From positions 122,976,183 through 123,040,182 of the forward strand of contig NC_089978.1 in assembly GCF_036417845.1 (NCBI RefSeq): DNA of 64,000 nt, written 5' to 3'. The translations under genes were made by a program, and so were the position numbers. Every line of letters begins with the position of its first letter. Position 1 is the first letter of the stretch. The notes beneath the pieces are model-generated. The model did not search any database, was not told the DNA's origin, and worked only from the letters and a program-made list of their open reading frames with translations. Of the stretch, positions 1 to 11,369 are shown in pieces. The DNA comes from Apteryx mantelli (taxonomy: Eukaryota; Chordata; Aves; Apterygiformes; Apterygidae).

Positions 1-144
1 GGTGACTCCCAGCTGGGATTTTTCTAACTTTCAAGTGCTTGGTTTTCTTTTAACAAGATTTTTAAAATACACCTTGATATGTTTTTAAAAGAAAATTTAA
101 AAACATGGAAATAGCATTACATAGTAACTTCAGAACTGAGCACA

Positions 145-403
145 GAAATACCTTAAAAGGTTTGCCCAGGCTGAACAAATAAATACAAGTACTCATTCCC
201 TCTGCACTCTTGTGCACCAGTTTTCGAAGTCCTTGTTTCTATTTTTTTTCTTATTCTTCATCCTAAAAAAGCTTTAAGTAAGTAAAATTCCTGCCTGTGT
301 CCAAGCTCAGCAGCTATGTGGTCACATCTCTTCCATATCATTTTTCCTGTGGACTTTCAGTTCCTTCTCCTTTACTTGGAATAAAATCAAGCACTCTGTT
401 AAT
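145..403 (+). repeat. Left arm of a perfect 259-bp inverted repeat
   Basis: Read base by base, this segment equals the reverse complement of 1585-1843 with no mismatch or gap (each position i pairs with 1988-i). Identity stops sharply at both ends: outside, base 144 does not pair with 1844; inside, two mismatches follow at 404-405 before a short CCA match. The arm has mixed composition, so this is not a low-complexity match. It holds no recognisable gene. No target-site duplication is visible next to the outer ends. Confidence 0.97.
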
Positions 404-1584
404 AGCCATTTTCTGGGGGTCTATTTTCTGGGGTCAAAGATAAAATAGACTTGGGAGCCAATGTCACGTCTATGCTTTCAGCAGGCGCTAACACTTCCCT
501 CTGAAAAGGCTCAAAGAATTTTACTCACAAGCATGTGCATTTCCCATCCCAAGTTCAGTAGCCTTTGGTGAAGTGTTCCATAAAATTCAGCCTGAGGCAA
601 CTGTCCCATTACAGAGTAGTTCATTCTTGGCTTTTGAGTTTATAAAGTCCTAAACCATTGACTGAAAAGTTAAAGCAGCCCTTAATGCATATATTTGTAC
701 CCGCTCCTCCTATAACAATATAGTGCTCCTCAAGAAATGACTGACAAAGCATGGATCCTTACTATACTTTAAAAATAGGTGATCTAGACTAGAGTGAGTT
801 TTTGCCATTCAGTCACACTGTGAGTGGGCAGAAGAGAGGAGATAATAGAACCAGTTATTTGGCTTAGGTGATTTGTCGGCATGGTCTCCCCAGGTCTCCC
901 CATAATTATGGGCCTTCTGTAACCTCTCATTACGCCAGCTGACCTCAGAAATATCAGCATCCCAAAGCCAAAAGGTACAGAGCCAACAAACAGCGTAAAC
1001 TCACCTTCACAGTGATACGGTAATCCTTCGTGCGAGGCACATGCACTTCTCGAGTTTAATCATCGCTTTCTGAAAGCTGGGGTCAGCATTCAGGCCTCCC
1101 TTTATGAAGACATACTAAACCCTTCTCCAGATCGGAGCACACGCTGAGGCTGCTGGAAGGCAGAATAACGGTATGGATGGAGCCAAGGCACACTGATATT
1201 GCACTGAGTCTATTTGGAGGCTTGGCCTCAATTAGCATATAAATGAAGTGATACACACAGCCCTGGCTTGCCAGAAAATGAGACAGACTAATCTCCCCAA
1301 TTTGGCAGCTCTCTAGAGCATTAGTTTGTGAATGAAAAGCCAAGCACTCCTCAAGCCAAGCTGGGTCCACAGCTTACAGCCAATTGCCTTTACATGGCTA
1401 AAACAGGTCTTGAAAAGTAGCAAAGCAGACCAGCGCTTTTACTGCTCTTAAATTTAGCTTCTATTGTAGGGAAGTGACTTTTAAGATACTTATCCCAGCT
1501 CTATTATAACTATAGCATTTCACTTATTGCATATACAGGCCCAGATGAGATGTGGTATAGCCTTCCTGATCAAGAGTGCTGGTC
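404..1584. other. 1,181-bp spacer between the inverted arms
   Basis: Unique-looking AT-rich DNA with no recognised coding exon. The longest open frame (minus strand, 1083-1370, 95 codons) resembles nothing I know and has no splice or promoter support. A short local duplication of a TATTTTCTGGGG-like word lies at about 408-437, just inside the left arm. If the locus is transcribed, this would be the loop of a hairpin with a 259-bp perfect stem. Confidence 0.8.
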
Positions 1585-1843
1585 ATTAACAGAGTGCTTG
1601 ATTTTATTCCAAGTAAAGGAGAAGGAACTGAAAGTCCACAGGAAAAATGATATGGAAGAGATGTGACCACATAGCTGCTGAGCTTGGACACAGGCAGGAA
1701 TTTTACTTACTTAAAGCTTTTTTAGGATGAAGAATAAGAAAAAAAATAGAAACAAGGACTTCGAAAACTGGTGCACAAGAGTGCAGAGGGAATGAGTACT
1801 TGTATTTATTTGTTCAGCCTGGGCAAACCTTTTAAGGTATTTC
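1585..1843 (-). repeat. Right arm of the perfect 259-bp inverted repeat
   Basis: Exact reverse complement of 145-403. Perfect identity over 259 bp of non-coding DNA means a very young duplication, recent gene conversion between the arms, or a palindromic assembly artefact. An old repeat would have gathered differences. No transposase-like frame lies between the arms. Confidence 0.97.
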
Positions 1844-2178
1844 AATTAAGACAGAGGAAAAAAGGCTTATGTTTTTGTACAAATGCCTTTCACATTCATT
1901 AGGGTTTAGCTTGCCTTCTTTAAATATTTTCAATTGTCAGGGGCTCTGCTCAGATGCAAAAGCAAGGAAATCTAAGCACAAAGGCATGCAGATTTTTCCA
2001 AGAGCAGTGCAATCTTGCTCCTATAGCTATGTAGTCTACTTTGGGGAAGATCAAATTTCTAGGGGAGAAAATAAAACAGATTTAAGCATAGGTAAAATGG
2101 AAAAGGAAAAGCAGTGCCAGGCTAAAATGGTCTTTTTTTCATTCAGACATTTTAACTTTGGTTTCAATAAGCTGACTT

Positions 2179-2214
2179 AAAAAAAAAAACAAAAAACAAA
2201 AAACAAAAAAAAAA
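2179..2214 (+). repeat. A-rich simple repeat, (CAAAAAA)n-like
   Basis: A runs of 6 to 11 bases separated by single C residues. Low-complexity sequence, possibly the decayed tail of an old retroposed element, but no element body is recognisable beside it. Confidence 0.9.
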
Positions 2215-5200
2215 CCACTCTCCATTTACAGCAGCAACCTGAATCAAGGCTGAATAGCTGCAAGCTAGAAATGCACAGGTGACTCATTCTTTGCAAGTGC
2301 TCCAGCCCTCGTCCTCAATACAGATCAGTTAGGTGCTCCATTTCTACGCTTTTTCTCCCATTTTGCCCTTTGGGCATGTGAACACACAGATTCCTGCAAA
2401 AATCCACAAAGTCACTACCTTCTCCTAGACTTTCTTTAGCAGTCAGGTAGGTAAGATCCCATCTGCTGCTCCCAAATAGAAGAGTGATAATCTGAATAAC
2501 TGCTTTCCTATGACGTGAAATAGTCAAACAACCTTAATAAAAAGCAGGAATGATAACTTTGTCTACTGCTTGAGGAAGAGCTAGGAACTTTAGCAACTTG
2601 GTTCAAAGAAATATGTGAAATTCAGCTTGATTCAGTGAGAAAAATGCACATTAATGCCCACAAAACAAGAACCAGAAATATAAATACTCCCTGACAAGTC
2701 CCCCTTGCCCATTTCATTAATGTTACCCTCCCACTAGACAATCTGCTTTCCTGGTGAGACATTTCTGGCGCAGCCTTTGTGTGAAGGGCGGATTCTGATC
2801 TTGCTTTCTGGAAGATATCCCATTCAAGTTTCAACAAGGGAGAAGTATTTCACTGAGGAGTTAGTATTTGCTTAACTCTCTCTCACAGAAAAGGAGCAAA
2901 GTGGATCATCACAAAATGAGTATAGCAAAAGGAAATAATCCCATGACTCAGGGTTGAACCAGAATTATGATGCAAATCTACTAGTGATTCCAGCTTGCAT
3001 CTGTTTAAAGGGCAAAACTGTGCTTGTTCTTGTTGCAGTGTGCAAGACCTAACAAGACCTGAACTGGAATAGTGACATAATTTTCCAATTGCCCCCACAA
3101 TCTGCCTTCTTGTGGTCAGAGCCTATGGGCAGCTCTGACAAAGAGTTCTGCTTCCCAAAATTTTCACTTTGTAAATACATTCTTATTTGTATTTCTAGGC
3201 ATGTAACATCACCTCCAGGATCATAAACCTCTTATACTCATGGTCTATAGTTTGGAAATTGCAGCTATAGAGATTATGAGGTAAAGAAACTAGTTCTGTC
3301 CTGAACTCACCCACAGAAAGTCTGGCACAGTTTACTTCATCAAACCTCTTCTCCCCCTTTTATTCTTCCTTCCCACCTTCAAAAACAGGAAAAAGCCAAA
3401 CCAGCATAACTCAGGAGAGCAGCAATAGTGTCAATTATGTGGAGCTTTGGTTTGGTTTGTATCACCTCAGCACTGCAAGGGCCAGCTCTATTCCCAGTCT
3501 AGGAGTGGGGAGCACTCAGCTGAGCCCTTCTTGGTGCTCCGCAGCAAAACAAGACCAAGTAAAGCCAACACCGCTTTATGGGCTTAAGCTACCCATTTCA
3601 AATGCATTAGGTAATAAGCTGCAAAGGGAGTCTGTTACTGAACTGCTGATACTCTTTGTGGGCTCCATTACAGAGCACACAACTAGTGACCTTCAGTACA
3701 GGACATAGCCTAGGGATACGTGTATCCCATTGTTGTTGCACCGTGAACAAGCGCCACATAAGTCTCTCTCGTCTGATGTGATTTCCAACCTTTGGCTCAC
3801 CCCGATTTTAATTGCTTTTCCTCTCTGAGGGCTGGGAAGCAGCAGAGACATGCTAACAGGACAGCCACCTTCCCCCTGGGCACCACTGCCTGTCACACAG
3901 CAGAAGAGGCAGCACCATCAATCCCCTTCTGCTCCCCTCTATTGCCGCCACAGCTGCATCCAGCCCTGACACCAGCTTGCGCCTCTGGAGCAGTTTCCAC
4001 TTAGGTAAGTATAAATGGTGAAAATTTGCATACTTTCACTAAGCCCAGCTACTTCTATTGAGTCTTCTTGTATCTGTTGCTGGCAGGAGCAAGTGTTAAG
4101 AAATCTTAGGAATAAGGTTGATTTTTCATTCAAAGGAACTAATGTGCAAAACCTGAGATCTCAGATAAGCTAACAACCTTCTGTGATGTTTGTCATTAAA
4201 TACAGAGACCAGCTGCAAAATAACAGCCAGACTTCAGCTATAAACAGAGTTTTACAGTGGGTTCGTATCTATTTCAGTGAAATTATTTATTCTACAGGAA
4301 AAAGGTTATTTGTAAATCGGGGGGAGGGGAGAAGAGAAAGGAAATCCCACTGTTGTTGCTAGAAGCAGCTTCACTTCTGGACTAGGATAAGGATCCCAAA
4401 ATTAACATTTCACAAAGCCACAAGTTTGGAGAGTCCTCAAGAAAAATCACGCATTTTTTCACAAAAGATCTCACAATTCAGCCATCAGGATATTCAGAGC
4501 TACTTTCCCGTCCTTAAAAGCACACCCTGTTTTTCGTTTCCTGGCTGGGAGTGGGAAAATAAACAGAGATACGGAAACTGCAGCCCAAGGTAACTACAAG
4601 TAGTATGCGTTTTAGTGTCTGCATGAGGCGGTGAGGTAAACAGAATGAAAAGTGGACTGACAAAGAAGATCAACACCTCTGAATATAAAGAGGAGAAGAA
4701 AAATAGACTGCCCAGGTAGAAGACTCATAGAAGATTCAAAGCCAAAACCAGAATATTCAGATTAAAAACCTGTTAAGAAGGAAAAACCTATGTGAGGCCA
4801 TAATTTCTGTGCAGCCTGAATATAAACTGCCTATATTAAATGAGCAAATTTTACATGGTAAGTTGCTGTATGTGGGTAAAGTACAGACTGAAACAAGGGT
4901 AGCTCTAATTGAAGGAGGCTTCTAAATGAAAACCAGTGATAGGTCATCTTTATCCAGGGTAAAACAAACAGTTATTAAAATATGCTATTTCTTCATGTTA
5001 TCCTGTTTTGCCCTCAGAAAAGTCTAGCTTCTTCCACAGCTAAAAATGAAAAGCAGTCTTTTTTGGTTTCTATAAAAATATTTCAAATGAAAAACAAAAG
5101 ATGAGGTATTCATTTTTCTATTCTCAGATTTCTCCAAAACAGAAATGCTGACAAAGTGGTCTGAAAGCCTAATCAGGCTGACACCCCCACAGCACCAAGA

Positions 5201-8200
5201 CAGGAAACTCTTCCAGAAGTTCAAGCCTGTAGGATCCAGGGAGACTAGCACAGCCTTCTGAGGTGTACAAGGGACATTTCATTTTCCTTGGAAGACCCTA
5301 TTTGTTCCTTCCAAAGATAAAATTTGAAGCTACAGGAGTCACAGGTCTGTAAATCTTAGATTATGCCAGCCATTGATTCATCAGTTCTTTGGTTTCCTCT
5401 CCCCCCACCGTGACCTACTTTCTTTTTAATTGGATTCAGCAATAACATTGGATTAAAGCAAAAACATAAAAGTAAGGTAGTAAAAAGGAAAAAACAGAGC
5501 ATCCTTTGCTCATCATGTCCTAAAAAGGTGCCATCACCTCAGTCATTCAAAAAGCCTACCGTCTATCATGCCAATAAATGTGCATTTCCTCTTTTGAAAG
5601 CTACTGTGAACCACATTATAAACATATTATAGTATGTTGTCCCCAGCTGAAGTTATACCAAAGTTTTAAAACTACCAGCATGTCTTATATTTCACCATGC
5701 AAGATACCAGGGACCCTGTTGGTCTTGCTGAAAATAGTTACTTGGGCCTTAATGAGGAAGAGTAAAATATATTTCTTCCCCACGCAACACAGTTTTGCAT
5801 CGTAATTGTATTATTTCATTTCCAGGGTGTATATTTACAATTTTAGGTAGCTTCACAAGACACTATGACAATCAGTGACTACAGGTAGGACTGCTATAAG
5901 AAATCATCTGCTTTCAGATCCCAATTTTAAAGAACATCCCGTTCTTTTTGTTGCAGAAAAACAGCAAGCAGAAGAAGCCTCTGTGCCAAACAGGAATGCT
6001 TACCGGAAATTAGGCTCACAGTTCGTAAATTTGCTTGTTCCCAGACTCAATGGCACAAGTAGTCAAAACACAAAAGCACAGAGGTGCTGTCATTTTGAAA
6101 TGAAGGTGCACGAGCTTTACTGGCCAATAAAAATAATCTCCCTGTTTTTTTTTATTTTCTCAGCACTATAATTTCTTTTGCACGACTGGATGATTATTTC
6201 AGAAGCTAGATTAGTCTATGTATTTTCCTCCTTTGAAGCATCCATGCAAAGGTAGGCAGATAGTTTTATCGCTTGGATAACAACACTGGCAGAATGGGGA
6301 ACAAGAGCTCTGGACCCACTGCCTTGCAAGATAAGGTTTTAACATTGAATTTATCCCTTTGATTGGGGGGGAGGGGTAGCTATAGCAGTTAAGATTTTCA
6401 TTTAAGGAATTTAAGTCTTTTAACATTAACTGAAGCTAGTATTTAAACTCTTATGTTGTCTCCAATTCTTGATTTTACTCTCTCTTGTATTAATCATGAC
6501 TGGAGTTTTTAATCTATTTGTCATACAATAAATACCATATATAAATTGCTTTACCTTGCTGTTTCTGTCATTTGTATTAGACACTATTTAATAATATAAC
6601 CCTGGAACATGCTCTGCACTCCTGCTTCATGAAAACTGCTACACAAAGAAAATTATTTTCTTAGTGCTATCACTAAAAGCAAGTATCACTTTAAAATGGC
6701 AACAGATTTATTAGCAAAAATATACAGGTTTGTGGGGACTAGAAGTGCAAAATCAGATGAAATTTGACAAACCATTTTAGGCCAAATAAAAGAGCACAAA
6801 ACTCAAACCATTTTTATTTTTTCCTAAAAGAGTAAATTTAGGAAATAGAGAATTTTAAAAAAATAAACAAAATTGAAATATTTTATTCATCCCTAACACA
6901 GTATTTCACCATATTTTAATTTACCTAAAGAATGAGTAAGTTAGTTTTGTGCACTTCTCTTGATGGATTCTGAATGAAAGCTATTAGGGTACTAAAAGAA
7001 GAGCAAACCCCAAGATGTTTTTTAGATTCACTTTCTAGAAGACAGAATAACAACATTTTAGCACTGCCCAGGTCATTCAGAGTCTATTAGAGTCACATTT
7101 CAGAAGAATGCAGATCCCTATGGGGATTGCTCCAGTCACAAAGCTTTCTGATCATGGCTAGCTTTAAAAAAAGAGCAAACAAACAGCATCGATGTTAGCC
7201 ACACAAACAGCTCCAGTGGGTAGGCAGAAAAAGGCTTCCAAAACTGGCCACCAAGAAGTCGTCCAAGCAGGGATTCTGCAAGGAAGTTTTGGCTCCAGAG
7301 AAATTTTTAAACTGACCAGTTACATTCAGTTTTTGAGAGCTGTCATCCCATACGGTTTGGGTGAATTTCAAGTGTTAGCCTTTATCTCTGAACGTGAGCT
7401 CAAAGTATATCCTGCCAGGTCTGGGAAATTTGGTCAACCAATAAATATTTGTAATCAGAGATTTACTTGAAGCAAACAACTTCCAATTTCTAGAAGGATT
7501 TTCTAGTAAGGATTATAATGGGAGAAATACCCAGTACTTTACCTGCCTTTTTGAAAAAGCATAGCAAGTTTTCTGTTTGCTTTTAACTAGCAGGTTGTCC
7601 TTTAAGAGATTTATCCAAAGTGAGACTTTGCCATCACCTTTTTAAACTATTCCTTTTTTTATTATTACTTCTCATGTTCCATGCCTGCAATAAGGCCCTT
7701 AAAGCAAGTTTAACTAATGATATATGATGTATTCTTATCTCTCTGATAAGCAGTTACCATAGCTTTTTTTTTTAAAGCATAGGTTTCCATTTACTGTTAA
7801 ATTTCAGGAAATATTTTAGTAGAATGCAACCAGAATCAATTTTAAAACGCTTTACTTTCCACAAACAGATTGCTCTGTACTTTCTTTCAATTTGAAATGA
7901 TGAACCAATAAACATGCATTTTAAGACCAATCTAAACCTTTTAAAAGCTTAATCTCGGATGGTTTGTCTGGGACAACTGCAATCATTTATCAAAATTGCA
8001 GAAAGTACCTAAACCATAATCAGCTCAGTTGCCTGAACAACAGTGTAAATATGGATTATATATTGATCTCAGAAGAATTACTATGGATTTGTATCAGTCC
8101 AAGTATGGAATTTAGACCTTATCCTTAGTGCAGTGGAAAGAGGTCAGAATAACGTTTTATCACTTCAGAAAATGTTCTCTTATTCTGTTTAAAATAAATT

Positions 8201-10280
8201 TTGTTACTGCCAAATTAATTCACCCTGATTATCTTTGACATCTTTATGGAAAGCCAAAGCTTCATCTTTAAACATCTGGAGCTCAAGTGTCACATGTGGA
8301 AAAGCTAATATTTTAAGTGTTGCTATACTATGCTAAATTTTTAGGCAAAAATCTAAATTTGCAGAAAAAACTGCATAAAGTCAACATTTAACAGAGCTTC
8401 TGTTTTTGATGCCCAAATCAAACAAAGGCAAAGCCTACAATTTTCTCTGAATTCAGGCAGAGCAAACATGCCTTCTAAAAAAGGTTTAAATTTATACTGG
8501 AAAAGTTGGAAGCATTTTAATGTTCCCATTGCTGTGTTACCCAGGGTGACAGTAATGAAACTGAAAGACTGACAATTCCCTATGTCAGCAGTGGCATCAA
8601 CAGAATTACAGTATTCCCAGAAATTAAAGGATAAAGTATTGAGTTTTCAGTCTTCTAGTTGATATTTTCTAATGTAACTGAGTTTGGGCATCTCTGATTC
8701 AGCATATTTGGCATGCAAAACAGCTCAGAAGGCTTTGTTTTTTAAGATAGCATTGAGTATTTACCTCTGAAAACCCAGATCTTGCATGCAGTCTTCAAAC
8801 TGGGAAGGCAACCTTAGTGGTCACTGTAGAAGGTTCACTTCATACGATTGAGAAGTGTCTTCAGTAGGAACTTCATTGTCAGTCACTTAAGATCCATAGG
8901 CCGGTTTAGGTCACAATACTAGAACTAAATTTTTAAAAGCTGTTTTCATTGCCAAGGGAATGATGAAGAGTTGGTTGGTTGCACCATCTAATTTAAGGAC
9001 CTAGCACAAGAGGTAATGTTATAACCCATCTCCTTACTTTCCCTATTAATCTTTCAAATCATGGATATACAAACTGCGACACCTTGGAGAAGGGATAACA
9101 GAGTTTCTGGAAGCTATATCATGAGAATCCCTTTTGCTTCTTCCTGAACTGCCGGCTCCCCTGCTGACTGGGCCAGGCTGCAGGGATAGGGGTAGCTCTG
9201 GTCCAGAGGCACTTTTAATTCCCTGGCGGAAGTGACAGCATGAGGTTGCTCTGGGCCTCCTTCATGGCCTGTTCACAGCACAGGCTGCCTTGGCCAGCAA
9301 TGGCCTGAACCTTAAACATGAGCCTTACAGTGTTGCTGAATATGTGAGAATACTTGTGCCTAACCAGTTACAAGAGTTATTGGCAACATTGCTGTGGTCT
9401 TACCCATCACTTCTAAAATAAAGTGAATGGCTGACTCCTTCACCTAAGTTATGCTCCTGCTCCCAACTGCCTGCTTGAGGAAAAGCTTTTTCTCTTCCCT
9501 TCCACCGATTCAGGTGGGCCGAGGAACAGAAGCAAGGCTGCCTTAGGCACCTAGTGGGACAATATAAACTTCCTGTTAACATCTAGGCTAAGGCCTGGAT
9601 CTTCCAGCCAGCTGACACCTAGTATTTAATAGTGGAGTCACTGACCTTCATAGCATCCAGTACTCATCCAGATTTCCTGGGTGTTTCAGCCTCTCCCACC
9701 ATTATCTCATGTCAGACAACTCTTCACTCCCACATCCTTCAAAACCAGAGAGAAGCAGCACTGCAGCACAGAAGCCAGGAGTAGCTACGTGTGCATGCAA
9801 ACGTGTGATGTTTTGTCCTAGCTCCAGGCTTCTAGGCTGCCCCTGTCATGTAAGCCAGGTTGGGAGAGGGTGTTCAGCCATCTCCCTCTTTATTCCCCTT
9901 TTATACCAGGATTGCCCATGTCCACCAACATCAACCAACAGTCCAAATAATATGGTCAGACATAGTAAAAAAAATCAAGAATACCTTCTGGAGATGCAGA
10001 GAGGGGAAGGAGGAGGAGTGAAAAGATACAAATGAAGATGATAAATGTTAGAAATGTCATCATTTAAAGCTAAGATAAAGAATGAGATTTAAAACTTAAA
10101 ATAGATCCTTTACAAGCTAAGAACTGTTCCTATACAAAGAAATCTGTCAGCAGAAATAGCCTAAGGAATGTGTCTAGTGATTCAATTCCTAAATCAGCTG
10201 CAGGGTTTATGCAGGTGTATCTTAAATTCTTACAACATTGAGAAGACTGCTTTCCTGACTGAATGACTCTTTAATCGTAA

Positions 10281-10299
10281 TTTTTTTTTTTTTTTTTTT
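10281..10299 (+). repeat. T19 homopolymer
   Basis: Nineteen uninterrupted T residues. No recognisable retroposon is attached on either side. Confidence 0.9.
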
Positions 10300-11345
10300 A
10301 AATCAATGCACAAGCAGACATTCCTAACAGTTGGGAGGTATTGGGCAAAGGTTCTGCCCGCAAACACTGTGGATCTCAATTCTTGATTGATACAAGAGAA
10401 ACCTAAGCTAGACAGTGTGAGCAGACAATATCTCATAGCACCAGACCAAGTTCAGCCATGCTAGACTACATCCTCTTTTCTTTGAATTTTGCATTATTGC
10501 TGAAGAAAGAGGACAACTTAAACATTCTCCTCCAGTCTGTTTGCTCCCAGCATTCTGGGCATGGGACTGTTTAAGCCCTCAAACCAAATCATATCAGAAA
10601 ACCATCCCCAAATTCTATATAACAAAGTAAAATAATGACATACGTATGTCAAATGAGCCAGCAAATACACGCAATCCTCTCCTAGCAGAAGTAATGGCTT
10701 ACCAACAAGATGTGCTGTATAAGTAAATTTTACCACTTATTACAAGGCACATAAAGGCACATACATAATTATCAACACTGATGACATTGGAAAGGTTGAG
10801 ACAGTGATGTAATTACTTGTGGATACTTATTACTTTGCGAGGGATGAAAGATTACTTTTTTCCCCTGCGCCAATCTTTTCTCCCTCAACCACATCACATA
10901 CCCTGACAGAAAGACTGCTACTGCCTATATATTCCTTTGCCTTATTTACCACATGTGGCTACAGCAATACTCCACCATGAAACAGTGCCACTTTAATCTG
11001 TGTCTTCTATGGGTCATAACTTCTTTAAAAAGTGATCCATTAAGACAAAGCATCACTTTACAAGAAGAGTCACATGCACAGTTGCCTTCTCTGAAGCAAG
11101 CAGGGGTAACTGGGAGGTATCTTGTACTGATGACTCATCTACACATAGGTGCAAAAGGAGAACACTCTCTGAAATGTATTCAGTATGGAACTACAGAAAG
11201 CAATGGCTGTGTAATCAGAGCTGTTTTTCTTATATGAAAAGATTATTCAACCAGTGCTGACTGTTTAAGAAGCAAAAAAGAACTTCAAGGAACAAGCGAG
11301 CAATAGATCCAGCTGAATATTGCTGCACTCCAGTGGGGAAGAGAC

Positions 11346-11369
11346 AAAAAAAAAAAAAAAAAAAAAAAA
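11346..11369 (+). repeat. A24 homopolymer
   Basis: Twenty-four uninterrupted A residues, long enough to be polymorphic and error-prone in sequencing. No element body is evident upstream. Confidence 0.9.

Noticed and set aside
145..1843. The inverted repeat as an intact DNA transposon or MITE with long terminal repeats
   Set aside because: No transposase frame, no target-site duplication next to the outer ends, and the termini match no family that I recognise.
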